Of a stretch of DNA of 64,000 nt, positions 22,262-34,261 are shown in pieces. The notes under the pieces were generated by a model. The model made no database searches. It saw only the letters and a program-made list of their open reading frames with translations, and was not told the origin of the DNA. The position numbers and the translations under genes are program-made. This DNA is from Cladorhizidae sp. MBARI D1340-BT2 (Eukaryota > Porifera > Demospongiae > Poecilosclerida > Cladorhizidae). Every line of letters begins with the position of its first letter. The first letter of the stretch is position 1. The DNA lies in contig JAQNBH010000009.1 in the NCBI GenBank assembly GCA_028752905.1, forward strand, positions 27,743,312 to 27,807,311, in the 5' to 3' direction.

Positions 22262-22640
22262 TTAGCTTTTGGAACTTTTGTTAGGGACAGCTATTGTATA
22301 GTTACAGTCAGACAGTTTAGCTATGATCTCATACGGGCCATCCCAAATTGAGTGGAGTTTTCCTGTCAACCCTGGGGTGTGACAGAGCACCATGTCCCCG
22401 AGTTCATAGCTCTTTGGTTTGGAGCTCTGATCATAGGCCTGTTTAGATTTTTCTTTGTCTTTGTAGCTTTCTTCATTTTCATAGGCCTGTTTGTGTAGAG
22501 CTGTTAATATCTCCTTGCACCTACAAGAGGGGGCCACCACTCTGGATAACTCTCTCCCTGGGTCAGCCCGTTTTCTATGCACTATTATACCTGCCAGATA
22601 GAAGTGTACCTCATCTCCCATCCTTCCTCTGCTGTTCTGT
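22262..22640 (-). pseudogene. Integrase remnant (zinc-domain leader joined to C-terminal domain), gypsy element 2
   Basis: A minus-strand frame of about 119 codons. It starts with sequence typical of the run-up to the H2C2 domain (HRKRADPGRELSRVVAPS). It then jumps, at about ALHKQAYENEESYKDKEKSK, into the integrase C-terminal region with SYELGDMVLCHTPGLTGKL and the GPY/F-type motif IWDGPYEIIAKL. The whole catalytic core between is absent. Its position directly upstream of RT and downstream of protease shows integrase preceding RT. Confidence 0.78.
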
Positions 22641-22899
22641 TAGAGCCAGCACTTCCACCTTCCCTTTTGAAAGGGTCAGAAGTGGCAACTCACTCACATG
22701 ACCTCCCTCTAACCCTTGAATGTTTCCTGCCTCAATATATCTTCTATTGCCTCATCTCCCTTGTACATGTACCCACTCAGCAATTCATCAACAGCAGAAG
22801 AATTGATGTGAGGGTCCTCCTCCCCAAGAGGACTGGTATCGGTGCTCACTTCCTCTACTTATGTTAATAAGCTATCTGTCTCATGGTCAACAGGATCGC

Positions 22900-24390
22900 A
22901 AGCAACTGGTTTAGGTTGTTTTGGCTATCTTCCTTCTGGGTTTGGGTATTGGTTTTTCATGCAATTTGGGTAGTGTTAGGGGCAGCTGCCTAGTCCAAGT
23001 GCCATCCTTGCTATACTCAATCTGGTTAGCGGCTTTCTCTGCCACTAGTGCCTGACTTTGAACCCTGGTAATGACAGGTAATGTTACAGGATCGTCTGCC
23101 AGCACCCTTTGCTTGGATCTTCCAGCAATCCAAGACCTCACCCAGGGGTGGTCCTTTCCCAACAGAACATGCTTTGTATCCTCACCCACTTAGTTATTCC
23201 ATCTACCTTTAAGTCTATGGTTGCTGTTTTAAATGTGACGACCCTCTGATTAGCTAGTCTTGCCTTAGCCAGTGAAACATTCAGTTGGTAATAGCCTAGC
23301 AGGGACTGCTGTTTTGTTGGCACCAGTGTCAATGAGGCACCTACACGGTCTACCATTTATGTCCCCGGTTCTGAGCAACTCCTCAGCCTCAGACTCAAAA
23401 CTAATCATGCCTAGCCGGGCTTTGACCTTATTGTTTGGGCAATACCTCTTAAAATGCCATGTTTCATTGCATTCAAAGCAAACTATGTCCTTAGGAAATA
23501 ATCTACACCTCTGTGGACCACCGGCTAAACCTTGGCCACCAACCCGATCATGCTCAATGGGGGACCCCCCATCTCTACCCTTAGTTAGGTGCCCACCTGA
23601 TCCATTAGTCGGTTTCTGTTCCCTGGGATTGTTGTAGGCCATCTTTCTGCCGGAGTGTTGTCCCTCCAGTTGTCTCTTGTGCATCTTGCTTCTTTCGTGA
23701 AAGGATTTTGATTCCCAAGTAGCTTCCAGCTCATCGATGATCTCCTCCGGAGTATCCTTGTAAGTATTACCTCTCACTGCATGGCATACCTCTGGTGAGT
23801 AGTAAAGCGTCAACGTTCCTCGAAACATCTCCATCGTGAAGTCCTTTTTGCTTTCCATCCGCATTGCGAATCTGTTGATGCTCTTCATAATCGGAGTGAG
23901 ATTGTGTCTAGGTGACAGGTTTTCTGTTGGTGTGTTTCTCCAAATAGTTTTTATGGCTCTAGTATCTGTACAACCCAGATGCTCAAGCAGCAAAGTCTTC
24001 AATGTTTAGTAATGTACACTCAAGTCCAGTTCCTGAAAAGCTTCCATCACTTTCCCGGAGACTTGCTTCCATAATATATTGGTCCTTTCTGTTACTGGAA
24101 GTCCCACCTCTGTTAGGGTTTGTTCAAAGTTTCTCAGGTAAGCTTCTGGGTCGATTAGTTCATCCATTTTGTGAAGTGCCTGCAGTGCTGTTCTCTTCAA
24201 TTGCTCAGCTTCCCTTGCAGAAGTACTGGCATGTTGGAACTCTCTTGTGAGCTTGTAGAAGGCTGCATTTTCCTCTACCAATTTTGTTAGCAGGTCATTT
24301 CGCTACTTTTCTTCCTTTGCATGCTCCATTGTTGTTCTCAACCTCTCCTCCCTTTCCTGATTCATTGATGCTATCATAGTTGCCATAGCA
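22900..24390 (-). pseudogene. gag: Gag and protease of gypsy element 2
   Basis: A likely start lies near 24390 (a MATMIASMNQEREERL-like frame, with one break before 24281). The capsid-like part follows (DELIDPEAYLRNFEQTLTEV, then after a frameshift at about 24003 LEHLGCTDTRAIKTIW). The zinc knuckle CFECNETWHFKRYC is at about 23440-23480, and the protease motif CRCLIDTGANKTAV near 23325. A second shift near 23270 continues the protease (VHFKTATIDLKVDG, then KHVLLGKDHPWVRSWI). Downstream to 22640 lies an acidic linker with stops. Confidence 0.85.
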
Positions 24391-24564
24391 GAGCCATAGA
24401 GTCGGCAGTCGCTTCAGTGTTGAATGAACTAGTTGCTGTCAGTTCTGTCTTCTTGTCGCTGTTCTTGTCGGACTTTGAACGTGTTTGGACGATGCTTGGA
24501 TCTATGCTTCGGTTGGTAGTGAATGTTAGTTATGGTGATTATGTTCTGCACCACTGCCACCATG

Positions 24565-24951
24565 TGTTGAGGGTTAGTCCAGTCTAACTCTCAAGTGATG
24601 GTATCAATTGTTGCCACCAGAGCTATGCTTATGTAAATAGCACCCGTATCTTGCAATCAGAGAATTTAGATTATTAATGAAGACACAAGGTTGCAATTAC
24701 AGGACAAGGCAAAGCTCCTGAACCTTGGTCAGTCAGGGTTCTTATACCCTGACTTCCCAGATAAACAGGATGACATACATTCTTACATACACTCAGCAAA
24801 GTTCCACATACTATAATTGGGTAGGCCCACATAATTATTATAATATCTAAGTCTGTTTGGTGCGACATAACTTAGTAATGTTCCCTCAGTACTCTCTGTA
24901 TTAATGCCTAAAGGTCATCCATGGTCCATGTTGATGAGTCTGCCCTCAATA
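24565..24951 (-). repeat. 5' LTR of gypsy element 2
   Basis: 387 bp, aligned to 20250-20620 with several substitutions and small indels (e.g. CTTAGTAATGTTCCCTCAG versus CTTGTCCCTCAC). Its last bases are ATA instead of ACA. Confidence 0.92.
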
Positions 24952-24967
24952 GACACGTCCATACATC

Positions 24968-25170
24968 AAGTTGTGATATATATTTACAATACCTGCCTGA
25001 AAATGTGTACAATACCTTCCTGAAGATGTGATATATATTTATAATACCTGCCTGCAATACCTGCCTGAAGATGATATATATATTTACAATATCTGCCTGT
25101 AGATTTGATATATATTTACAATACCTGCCTGAAGATGTGATATATATTTACAATATGTGATATTACCTAA
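24968..25170. repeat. 32-bp AT-rich minisatellite
   Basis: About six units of GATGTGATATATATTTACAAT followed by ACCTGCCTGAA, some truncated, directly beyond the right TSD of gypsy element 2. Confidence 0.88.
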
Positions 25171-26920
25171 CGGAGTTACACTGATGAGCATGCACACAAC
25201 AATGCAACAGACCAATATCCAATGGTGTGCTCTATTCAAAAACACCAAATATATGATACAAATTGTAAACTATGTAGGCAGCATCAAGGAAGCTTAAACT
25301 TCCGCCCCCTTTCCCCCCCTCTCCCCCCCCAAAAAGCAGATGCATGCTTGCATCATGGAATTTGCACCTACAAATCAAAATAATGCACGTCCATGTTATT
25401 CATTTTCCTGAGATTACTTGAAATGATGTTGGCATATTAGAGCTAGCTCTAGGTGAGGATGTGCTGTCTGTGTTTCTCTCCATTTACTGCCACTACTTAG
25501 TTAGAGATACCTCTAGGTCGGGATGTGCTGACTGTGTTGCTCTCCAGCTGCTCGCTCTGCTTTGATGCTTGGATGCTCTAACAACTTCCAACTCCTTGAC
25601 TTCAGCTCCATCCAAGCATGTAATTGGAATGCCATCGCTCTCCTTCTTGTCGGCTCCACATATGATTTTGTCACAGTCTATCTCCTCAGTGCTTGCTACA
25701 TGTGCCTACCCTAACCCCAGAGGGATGACAAGAGCATATTTGGTGCTTGCTACCTTGAGGCTTGATAAATACCTGAAGATGTATAATATTATAATTATAT
25801 GTATCTTATACATTTATATTTATCATATCTTGAGTAGACTTCTGGTAACCGTACGAAAGCTCATGACCAATTGATACCAGGCCATTGATTGCTGTGAGTC
25901 TTTATTGCACTAGTCCCTAGTCTTCAAGATATAAAAAGAGACTGATATGCTAGGCTAGGCCTAAGGATAGGCATTTGGCTAGGGCTTAAGTCTTGGGCTA
26001 GGGCTGGGACAGACTAAGGCCAGGACTAAGGCTAAATCTAGGGCTAGGGGGCATTTCTGATGCCTCAGGCATTGCATCTGGTGAAAAGATTTGTGTATTG
26101 GTGATTGGGAATTGAATCCGGTGAAAAGACTGGTATGCTGGTGATTGGGCCTTGGATCTGATAATAGCTAGCTCTATCAGGAAACAAATTGCAGGCCATT
26201 TACCATTTCAACGCTGAAAATACAGCAAAGAGATAGAATTTTTCTGCTATAGTGTGTGGTGAAGATGTAGATCATATGTAGCTAATAATGGGCTGGCTAT
26301 ACATAAGGCCACGGCTATACATAAGGCCACAGCCAGATGGCTTCTTATGGTCAGCCGTTATAGTGTCTCTCTCTGTGCGTATGTATATGTGTATTGTGTG
26401 GCAATATGTGTGTGTGTGTGTCAGTGAGTGAATGTGTGTGTGTGGGAGTGAGTGTGATTGTGGAGTATGTATATATGTATGTATGTGGTGTGGTTTGGTG
26501 TGTCTGTAGTGGTGTGTGTGTGCATAGTTAGAGAGCACGTTGGTCTTTGTGTGTTAGTTAGAAGTCCACAAAGCAACACATAGTTTACTATGTAACCCAA
26601 GCTTATCTAGTGTTGGTCATAGTGGCGATGGTGGTATGGTGTGTGTCAGGAGAGCCAGTGATTTTGATGATGAAGGGATGAGAGATTGAGAACTAAGTCC
26701 CCAAATATCGCAGATAATGTCTACAACACCTGTAAATAAACTAGGTCAGTCACAGTAGTGCAGCAGGTCATCAAACTAGTAGGTAATTTGCCGGCAAATG
26801 TGAGTCAACAGAGGTCTAGTGTTAATCTGGCACATGTGAGGATTCCCACTCAAGAGACCAATGGAAGCAGAGTCACAAAGCAGAGGGCATAGCACACATA
26901 TTAACCGAGCACATCCCACA
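25171..26920. other. Non-coding with several simple-sequence tracts
   Basis: A 64-bp tandem pair (CTCTAGGT-GGATGTGCTG) lies at about 25446-25550. TAGGGCTAGG-like hexamers are at 25945-26050. Two GGTGAAAAGA-TG units are near 26075-26160. A TG/TGTGAGTG microsatellite is at 26375-26530. A stop-free minus frame around 25560-25700 (VASTEEIDCDKIICG) is not recognised. Confidence 0.6.
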
Positions 26921-26929
26921 TATTCCTCA

Positions 26930-27600
26930 TTATACCATCCTATCACTTCCAGATTTGTTGAAATAGCTGCTCGAGAGAAAGCAACAGTCAACACGCATGA
27001 GGGACATAGTAGCCTCAGAGTTCATGCTGTCCCAGTCACATGCTTTGCCAGGCTGTGACTCGGAAACGTGGTTTTTCTTGTACATGACTATGACATCAGC
27101 ATATTGGAGTTGGCTATCAGCTGCAGCGGGGTATGTTTCACTACTCTTAAATTTGGCTACTAGAGCGTAGGTGTCCACAACAGTCACTACAGCATAAAGG
27201 AGGATTCGGTACATCCTCCCATATTCCTGCTCTAGGGTAGCTATAGTGGCCAAGGAGTTGTCATTCCACTGCTCTCGATGAGGAGATAATCAAACTTCCC
27301 TATATCAACATCCTGCAACAGATTCCAAACTGCTGTTTGAAACTCACCCGAAATTTAACAGCAGAGGCAGCCATTGATAGATCTACCACTGAATCTTGGC
27401 TTTGGTTCCTCTTTACTATCTGATGGTCTAAGTTGACAGAGGCGAAATCATTCACAGCATCTGCAACCCTCAAATTCTGCTTGTTAGAAAGCATCATAGT
27501 CAAGGAGAGTGGTTCTTTCAGGTCCAAGTAGACCATGATCAGGGTAACTGGGAGCTTTCTCTTCTTTCCAGCCCAAGCTTGGTTCTCCCTGTGAATGTAG
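26930..27600 (-). pseudogene. CobW/COG0523-family metallochaperone GTPase pseudogene
   Basis: Ordered family motifs appear on the minus strand, split over frames. A degenerate P-loop GLLGPERTTLL lies at 27500-27534 (normally GxxGxGKT, so the Lys and a Gly are lost). VNDFASVNLDHQIVK is near 27440, followed by NGCLCC (27358-27375), the metal-binding CxCC motif, with a stop right after it. Switch II is GKFDYLLIESSG (27262-27297), then a stop. VVTVVDTYAL lies near 27180, and LQYADVIVMYKK near 27090, where NKxD is degraded. Live relatives are GTPases that deliver zinc or other metals to target proteins. Frameshifts, two stops and P-loop loss make this a dead copy. No introns are evident. Its neighbours are repeats, so a retrocopy or a transferred fragment is possible. 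Confidence 0.78.
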
Positions 27601-28079
27601 ATGTTACATAAACTATCCATCTTCCAGTAGTTCAACTCGGTAAGATAACTTCTGTACGGCATTACCCAGCATGCTCTCACATCCTGCTTAATTAGCAGAT
27701 AAGTGTGCACCACTTGCCCCGCCAGCCTCAGTAGTGTTACATGCTCTTGATTATTATAAGAGAAATGTGTGCGTGTCTTATTGGGATCTAGGATCATCAT
27801 ATTACCTTCTTGCACCAATTCATTACAACTATTTTGACCTAAATCTAATCATCTTACTGAATACAGTAGCTATGTACCTCCTAATTCATATCACCTTGGC
27901 CTGTTCTCTTATCTGAAAGAAACTTGCGCTACGGGCAAAGTAATAATAATGTATCACTTTAACTTCACTGATATCAACTGAGCCTCACTTACCAATCCGT
28001 CCATGAATTCTTCGATGTTCTGTGACCTCAGTCTATAACTGTACACTGCATCTGTTTATAACTAGCCCTACTCAAACTG
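27601..28079. other. Non-coding, nothing recognised
   Basis: The upstream continuation of the CobW-like minus frame (27601-27818) stays open but shows no recognisable motif. The rest is AT-rich without features. Confidence 0.45.
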
Positions 28080-29640
28080 GCAACATCCTTGATTTTGTCA
28101 TTGCCAAACCATCCTGAGCTCATCCTTTATTCCACTTTCTGGTCAAGTTGGACCAATTCAAGTTACCTTATTTATAACTACTGCCATTCCCACACAACCT
28201 CTTCATGCAAGATTTTTTTATCTCTCTCTCTAAAGCTGACATGGATGGCCTGAATGTGACTTCTATTAGATTTTTTGTTTTCACCCACTTACTTTCTCTA
28301 AATGATACAGAATATGTATGCTTAGCACTAAAACCAGTAATCACCAATATAGTGTGTCAGTATTAAAAAATCGTCACCAGCGACCGATATATTTTTCTCC
28401 AATAATAAAGTATTCTCTCAACTGCATTCACTCAAGCAGAACAGAGTACAGGATGGCTCCTTCCACCTCCAACTATGAGCAACTACTCTCCATGATCCAC
28501 CAACTTCAGTTCCAAATGTCCAAAGTAAAAAGATCATATGAATATTGTGAAAGACAACTGCATTAACAACCCAGCCAGAATATACATATGATAATATTAC
28601 AGGAGGACTCCTTCCACCTACAACTATATATGAGCAATTACTCTCCTTAATCCAACAACTTCAGATCCAAATGTTCGAATCATAAAGAATATCATGAAAG
28701 ACAACTGCATTAACAGCCTAGCCAGAATAAACATAGTATACACATTCCGATCATAGCTCTGGAACTACCTGTACTCACTATGAAAGGGACAGTCTGCAAA
28801 ACAGCTGCTTCAATTAAGTTTTCACTAGGAGCCCACTCATCCTTCCACAGCAGTACTTATGCCTAGTTCCTCGGAAATCCAGGCCACCTTTACCATCTCT
28901 GCAGAGGAACTGTATGGATATCCTTAGTAAAACTTGACCAAAACCAAGGTAAAGAAATTGATGGAATGCATCCAAGACTACACTGCTTTGGCTGTCTACA
29001 AATTCTGTTCTCCCTGAGCATCATGGACCAGTACATTGCATCTGATTGGTACATACACAACATTATTCCAATTTATAAATCAGGTAATAAGCCCTTGGGC
29101 GCCAACTACAGACCAATAGCTCGTCTCTAAAATTATAGAGAAACTGGTCTATGACAAGATAATCAGCTTTGCTACTTGTTCAATCTAAACCAGATTGCAG
29201 AAAAATAGTTTCACCCTTCAACTGCTGTTGCTATTCATGAGAACTAACTATTTATTGTAATGACTATCACAACTCAAAAGTTGAACCATCTACTGAGGTT
29301 TTTGATAGTGTCCCCCATGGTGAACTTCTATTCAAGTAGTCCTGCATTGTAATTACTAGAGACATATGGAACTGGTTTAGGTCATATCTGTCTTCTGGTA
29401 CCTACTGTGTCTCTCTCGGACTGCCCCAAGGAAGTATCTTTAAATCTCTATTATTAATTACTACATTAAAGTTTGTACTAAGTTCTACAACATCTTCATC
29501 ATTGCTCATCCCACCCAATGCATCAAACTGGTATGGAATGTGAACGACTGCTACCAATTTCAACATGACTTAGACTCCCTGCGTAGCTGGAGTTCAAATA
29601 AAAAACTCAACTTCAATATTAAAATATGTGTATAGTGCAG
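28080..29640 (+). mobile_element. L2/CR1-type non-LTR retrotransposon remnant
   Basis: Fragments of endonuclease and reverse transcriptase in order on the plus strand. GNILDFVIAKPS (end of endonuclease) is near 28085. PIYFSPIIKYSLNCIHSSR lies near 28400, then SNYEQLLSMIHQLQFQMS. A KLMECIQDY-like segment is near 28955. IIPIYKSGNKPLGANYRPIA and IIEKLVYDKIISF (RT motif block) lie at 29050-29170. TEVFDSVPHGELL is near 29300, WFRSYLSS near 29370, LPQGSI near 29420, and LDSLRSWSSNKKLNFN at 29570-29620. The frame changes many times and the catalytic FADD is not visible. This is an old, dead copy. Confidence 0.8.
28449..28735 (+). repeat. Tandem duplication inside the LINE remnant
   Basis: Two diverged copies about 155 bp apart, each with CTCCTTCCACCT-CAACTA, ATCCA-CAACTTCAG and AAAGACAACTGCATTAACA, at 28455-28570 and 28608-28715. 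Confidence 0.85.
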
Positions 29641-29754
29641 GAAGTCATTAATGTCCACGCGAACCTTGTACTGTAACTTACCAACACTTACTTTTTGCCC
29701 AAAATTTCTTGCACCATAATGCTCAGCTCATGATACCACTTTTAGCTGCACCTG

Positions 29755-31400
29755 GTGCATTTAGAAACTCTATGGGATTTTAGTACAATACAACAGTGGG
29801 CGTGGCATGTTTCCATGACAACTCCTGCGACTGAATCAGTTGGGCTTCTTTCTCTGAAGTATAGCAAGTTTTGGGGTGTAACTATGTGTGAGAATGGACC
29901 CCCAAAAAGTCCCAATGGTCCAAGGAACCACCATGCTGACAAAGCAGCTGTAGCAAGAGCTGCTAAACAGCAGAGGGAGGAGGTTCACTTACATTCAAGC
30001 AGTCTTGGTGAGCTTGATGAATTGTTTGCTTTCCCTCGGATACTGCCATCATCTGAAGATGAGTTTGAGCCAGAGAACGAATTTCCTTTCTCAGAAGATG
30101 CACAAGAGGCATATAGTGAGTGGATGCATTGCCAGCCAAAGGACACTGTTAGAATGATTGCCATTACCATAATGGATATATTTCGAAAGCGTTTTGGCCT
30201 AACTTATGTTGCTACAGCTACTGAAGCTGGTTTAGTGGTTGGTTTCAATGAAAAGACAATCAGAGGCTGGATGAAAGATTTGTACCAGTGCAAGGGAGAG
30301 TTTACTGGATCAGTACAAGGCAAGCACATTCGGCCATATGTTGTGGATGATGAACACTGCAGATTGAAAGCATTGGCATGGTTATGTAAAGGAAAAGTGA
30401 GCCAGTTATGACTGATGCAAAATTTGCAACCTGGGTAAATTCAGAGATGTTACCAAATTCTCACTTACCACTTGGTTTTTCTCGTTCCATCACTCCACAA
30501 ACAGCCAGAAATTAGCTGTATGATCTTGATTTCTCACCTACATCTCTAAAGAAAGCCATATACTTTGACGGTCTTGAGCATGATGATGGGAGAGAATATC
30601 GTCGCATGTATCTGCGGAAAATTGAAATCTTGGAGTTAACTCAATTGCCACCTACTTTATGTGTAGATGGAGTGACCGAGGAAACAATTGGCAATCCAGA
30701 TGCACTGCGATGCTTGGTGTTATTATACCATGATGAATCAAGCTTTCATTCCAATGAAGGCCAGTCATGGTAATGGGGAGAGGAGGGAAAGTTGGCTATT
30801 CATCCCAAAGGTGCTCTTCGTGGTTGATGATCAGTGACTTCATTGATGAACACAATGGCTTTTTCGTCTAACCCCACACGAACATGATGAAGCTAAGGAA
30901 ACACACCCAGATATTCCTATGGCAGCAAGAGTTGTTTTTAAGTTCGGAGCACTTGGTCAATGATAATGGAGCAGGTTGAATTTTCCGTAACTGGAAGTGG
31001 TAAACAGAACGGCCTGCTAAAAGTGCTCCAAGAAAACAATGTTAACACTACTGGCATGTTGAAAGCAGACATGATCAAGAAGCTTGAGACAATGGATGAC
31101 TTTCAAACCAAAAAATCGAAGGTGGAAGAGCTTTTCACAAGCAGGGAGTACAGAGCAATATTGCTGCCAAAATTCCACTGCTAACTAAATCCCATTGAAC
31201 ATGTGTGTGGTCAAGCAAAACAGTATACATGTGATTACTCGTTTAATGGTTTGGAGAAATTATACATACTGCAATGGATTCAGTTAGTATTCAGCAGACA
31301 GAAAAATACGTGAGTACACAGAGCATACAGAGAAGAGATAACAGTTGGAAAAGAAATGCAAGGTGCTTATAAAAAGTACAAAAGTCATCGTCATGTCCCT
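29755..31400 (+). pseudogene. IS630/Tc1-like DDE transposase, middle part deleted
   Basis: The first long frame (to 30411) holds a N-terminal helix-turn-helix-like region (ATEAGLVVGFNEKTIRGW). In shifted frames follow FATWVNSEMLPNSHLPLG and REYRRMYLRKIEILELTQLP. Then comes the first catalytic block VLLYHDESSFHSNEGQSW (Asp, about 30720-30775) and HPDIPMAARVVFKFG (about 30905). The sequence then jumps to MEQVEFSVTGSGKQNGLL (30966) and on to LLPKFHC, stop, LNPIEHVCGQAK (31160-31215), which carries the third acidic residue. The tail is AYKKYKSHRHVPE near 31360-31400. The segment with the second Asp is missing between about 30955 and 30966. No terminal repeats were identified. Confidence 0.72.
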
Positions 31401-33034
31401 GAAACTGAACTAAATTATTGTCCATTTATCTGTAAAAAAAAATTCTTGAAATCTGTTTTAACAGTTTTACCGATGACTAAATGCACCATACATAACCTCA
31501 CTTGCAAGAAAATTTACCTCATGGAAAGGGTCATTTGTGAGGTCAAAGTTCAATTATCATGTTTTTCCATCTCCTTCCAGTTGTCCTCGTCATTTATTGC
31601 TTGCATATACTTAGTGAGGGCCTATCCCAAGGCTCAACAGAACAACACAAATGACATTAGCGGTTTGACTGAGAAGGGACTTTGGAGCTGCTTGACCACA
31701 ACATCACCTTCTTTATGGCGAGAGCAGTGACAAAGAAAATACAGTGATGCACATACATAGAAGATAATGCTGTGAAGCACGTATACATAGAAGATGATGC
31801 CGTGAAGCAGATATACATAGCTGTGAAGCAGGTATACATAGATTATGATTCTGTGTACCCGTAGATGATAGTGATTCAGATCAGTTGCCAGGCGAGTGAG
31901 ATGAAGTCAGTACATATTGATAGCTAAACAGTGAAAGAATTGCAATAACTATATACTCTATATAATAACAAAGTTGATAACTTGAACATTATACCAGCTG
32001 TAGCTCTTATCATTTTGTATATTATATTGCTAGCTAAATTATCTGGTAATAAAATATGGTATCTCTCTTTAACAAGTTTTCTGCCGCACACTTAAGATCT
32101 ACATTCCCAACTAACTTTCCTCCATCTCCAAAAGGTTCTTATCCTACCTGGTACTCTCCTCTACTGCTACCTTCCTCTCGTCCAACCTATTGCTTAGATA
32201 TTGAAGTAACAAGCGAAAGAACATCTTCTAAATGATTATTATCAGGTGACATGAATATTTCTATTTCAATCAACTGTTTTGTTTTTAGTGCTAATGTTTC
32301 TAGTGAAATACGTTTGTCTCCATCAGGGCCGAAGTATTTAAGTTGAAATGTTGGCACTAAATACACAAACCTGATTGAAAGAATATTTATATTTCATGAT
32401 GTAATTGATAGGCAGTTAAATTTCATCACAAAGGTAAAGATCTCACATGTGTCAGAGGCAATTGTCTGTCACCTGTGTTGAGTTAAAAAGTAAAAACAAC
32501 AACCTGTTGTTATGATTTTGGAGCTCCATAAATTCTGCATACCTCATTCTATGAAGTTTATATATAGCTCAAACGATAGCTCTCTCTGTGTGCTCTCTTG
32601 TAATACCAAAACTGATGCACAAATATAAATATTTCAGTTACAGGCAGTCAAAGTTGTGGACCTCAATTCCTGCAGGCCCCAATTTTCTGCAGTTCTAGTA
32701 AGTGCTAGACAGCAGTGGCTCGAGGAAGCCCTCGGTTCTAGTATTATTGGCAGGTGCTATTTTAGGAAGACCGGCATAGATATGGGATTTCATGAGCATA
32801 TATATAACCGGAGATGAAGTCACTCCTACAGTACATGTGAAAGGAGGGTGGGGCTCTATTATTTTATTTTTACCAACATGGATGCCAACATTGACGAATT
32901 GTATGTTGTTGTTATTATAATACCAATAATTATTCCTGCTGTAGGCTAGAGTATGTAGTCGAAACTTCTAGGGAATACAATTTGAAGTTGATTATTCAGG
33001 TGACTTTAATGTTATTATGTCAAGATAGAGTTCA
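31401..33034. repeat. Non-coding: short minisatellite and diverged dispersed repeat
   Basis: 31740-31850 holds about four units of GTGAAGCA-GTATACATAGAAG with GATGATGC. 32480-32800 is a diverged relative of the arms' dispersed repeat (GGAGCTCCATAAATTCTGC, then TATATAGCTCAAACGATAG, then AAGTGCTAGACAGCAGTGGC). Nothing else is recognised. Confidence 0.6.
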
Positions 33035-33480
33035 TTGAGATAATTTAAATGTCTGAAAAGGGTCTTCAGTTGGAATTTCTGTGCTGCCATCCAATAGTCC
33101 AAGTACACCTGCCTTCTTCCATCCTTTAACACAGGTGGTGAAGAAGTTATACATCTTCACTAGCCACGTGGTTGAGCGAAAATCAACTTCAACATCTTCA
33201 AGTTGCTTACCACTCTCAAGTTGTTTCTTCACAGCATCAACATCTCCAAGCTGCTTCCCACTCTCAAGTTGTTGCATCATTGTAGTATCTGATTTTTTTG
33301 GCTGACCTATTGACCGTTAGATGAAGTGGCTGAATACAATGTCATGTTAGCAGGAACTAGAACAAACTTGCAATTTAATGACGATAACTCGTGTTTGACC
33401 TTCTGTGTCACTTGCACTCTTAAAACACCAGGGCCTTGTGTGTAGCAGCTACTTGCAGTTCTGCTCGTTTTTTCACAACA
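33035..33480 (-). pseudogene. pogo/Tigger-type (DDE_1) transposase C-terminal fragment
   Basis: Minus strand, frames mixed. A segment like LSSLNCKFVLVPANMT lies near 33365-33420, followed by FQPL-like PLHLTVNRSAKK near 33310-33340. Then QLESGKQLEDVEVDFR, TWLVKMYNFFTTC and KGWKKAGVLGLLDGSTE lie at 33065-33230. This order (LNC-x4-VPANMT, QPLDL-x-VN, WL-x-x-Y, GWKKAGI) is the end of DDE_1 transposases. A 45-bp internal duplication doubles the QQLESGKQLGDV motif. Upstream to 33940 only unaligned frames remain. Confidence 0.65.
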
Positions 33481-34261
33481 TATTGAGCAATGCCTTCCTC
33501 AATCAACTTCAAAGTTTATTGCTCATTGAACCAGTGCTTTGGATTCTATGATAAACAAAAGTTTAATTTCTTCTTTGTAGTTAGTGGCTACCTGAAGCCC
33601 AGTACTTAATGAAATATTGTCTGCTAGGCAACTTCACAATCCTAATAATAGCTGCTCATAAAGTGTCATGGCCTAGGATCAGTAGTGGAATCTGGTAGTT
33701 GGACATTTTCCGAGAGAAATCTCGAGGTACACCTATTTCATGGTACAAGGGTGCCATACAGAATTACTGAATACAAGTTATTAAAAGAGATCTGAAAATT
33801 CCTGCCAAAGTCATTGGCAGTGCAGAGGTCAAAGTTTTTACTAAGAATTAATACAATGAACCAGTAGAGGGGAAGTTCCTCTATGTTACTGCAAACATCG
33901 CTCCAGTCATGAGAGAGAGGACAGATTTGATACAAAAATTTCTTAGCAGGTTGTTAATTTAGCAAAAATAACTCGCTAAATTCGCAAGACTTTGTACCCG
34001 CTAATACCACTCCCTCCTACATTGCTGCCACATCCGGTCAGGAAACTCACGTGGTGGACAACTAGCCAGCTAACCCAAATAACAACCCCACATGAGTCTT
34101 AGCATCCTGATGAAGGCTAGAGCATCTAACCCAAACTCATATAATGTTCTGGATGAATTGGTATTCGGTGTACGGTGCAAGTTTCTGGTACAGGATTGAA
34201 GGCAGATATGAATATTGCAGTTCTTTTAAACATTGCGCGATTCCCCACATGTCAACCTAGA
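33481..34261. other. Non-coding, nothing recognised
   Basis: It probably contains the eroded upstream part of the pogo-type transposase on the minus strand, but no motif can be placed with confidence. Confidence 0.4.

Larger units (their letters stand above)
20250..24951 (-). mobile_element. Gypsy-type LTR retrotransposon 2 (Gmr1-like order)
   Basis: LTRs at 20250-20620 and 24565-24951, starting TGTTGAG-GTTAGTCCAGTCT and ending CCCTCAACA (CCCTCAATA in the second). A 5-bp TSD GACAC lies at 20245-20249 and 24952-24956. Coding is on the minus strand. Next to the 5' LTR the primer-binding site reads TGGTGGCAGTGGTG (about 24549-24562), and a purine tract AGAAAGGGGAGA precedes the 3' LTR (20621-20632). 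Order: gag, protease, integrase remnant, RT, RNase H. The integrase core is deleted, so the copy is defective. Confidence 0.93.

Noticed and set aside
26272..26538. Minus-strand frame rich in His and Thr (HTHIHSLTHTHTY)
   Set aside because: It is the translation of a TG-rich microsatellite.
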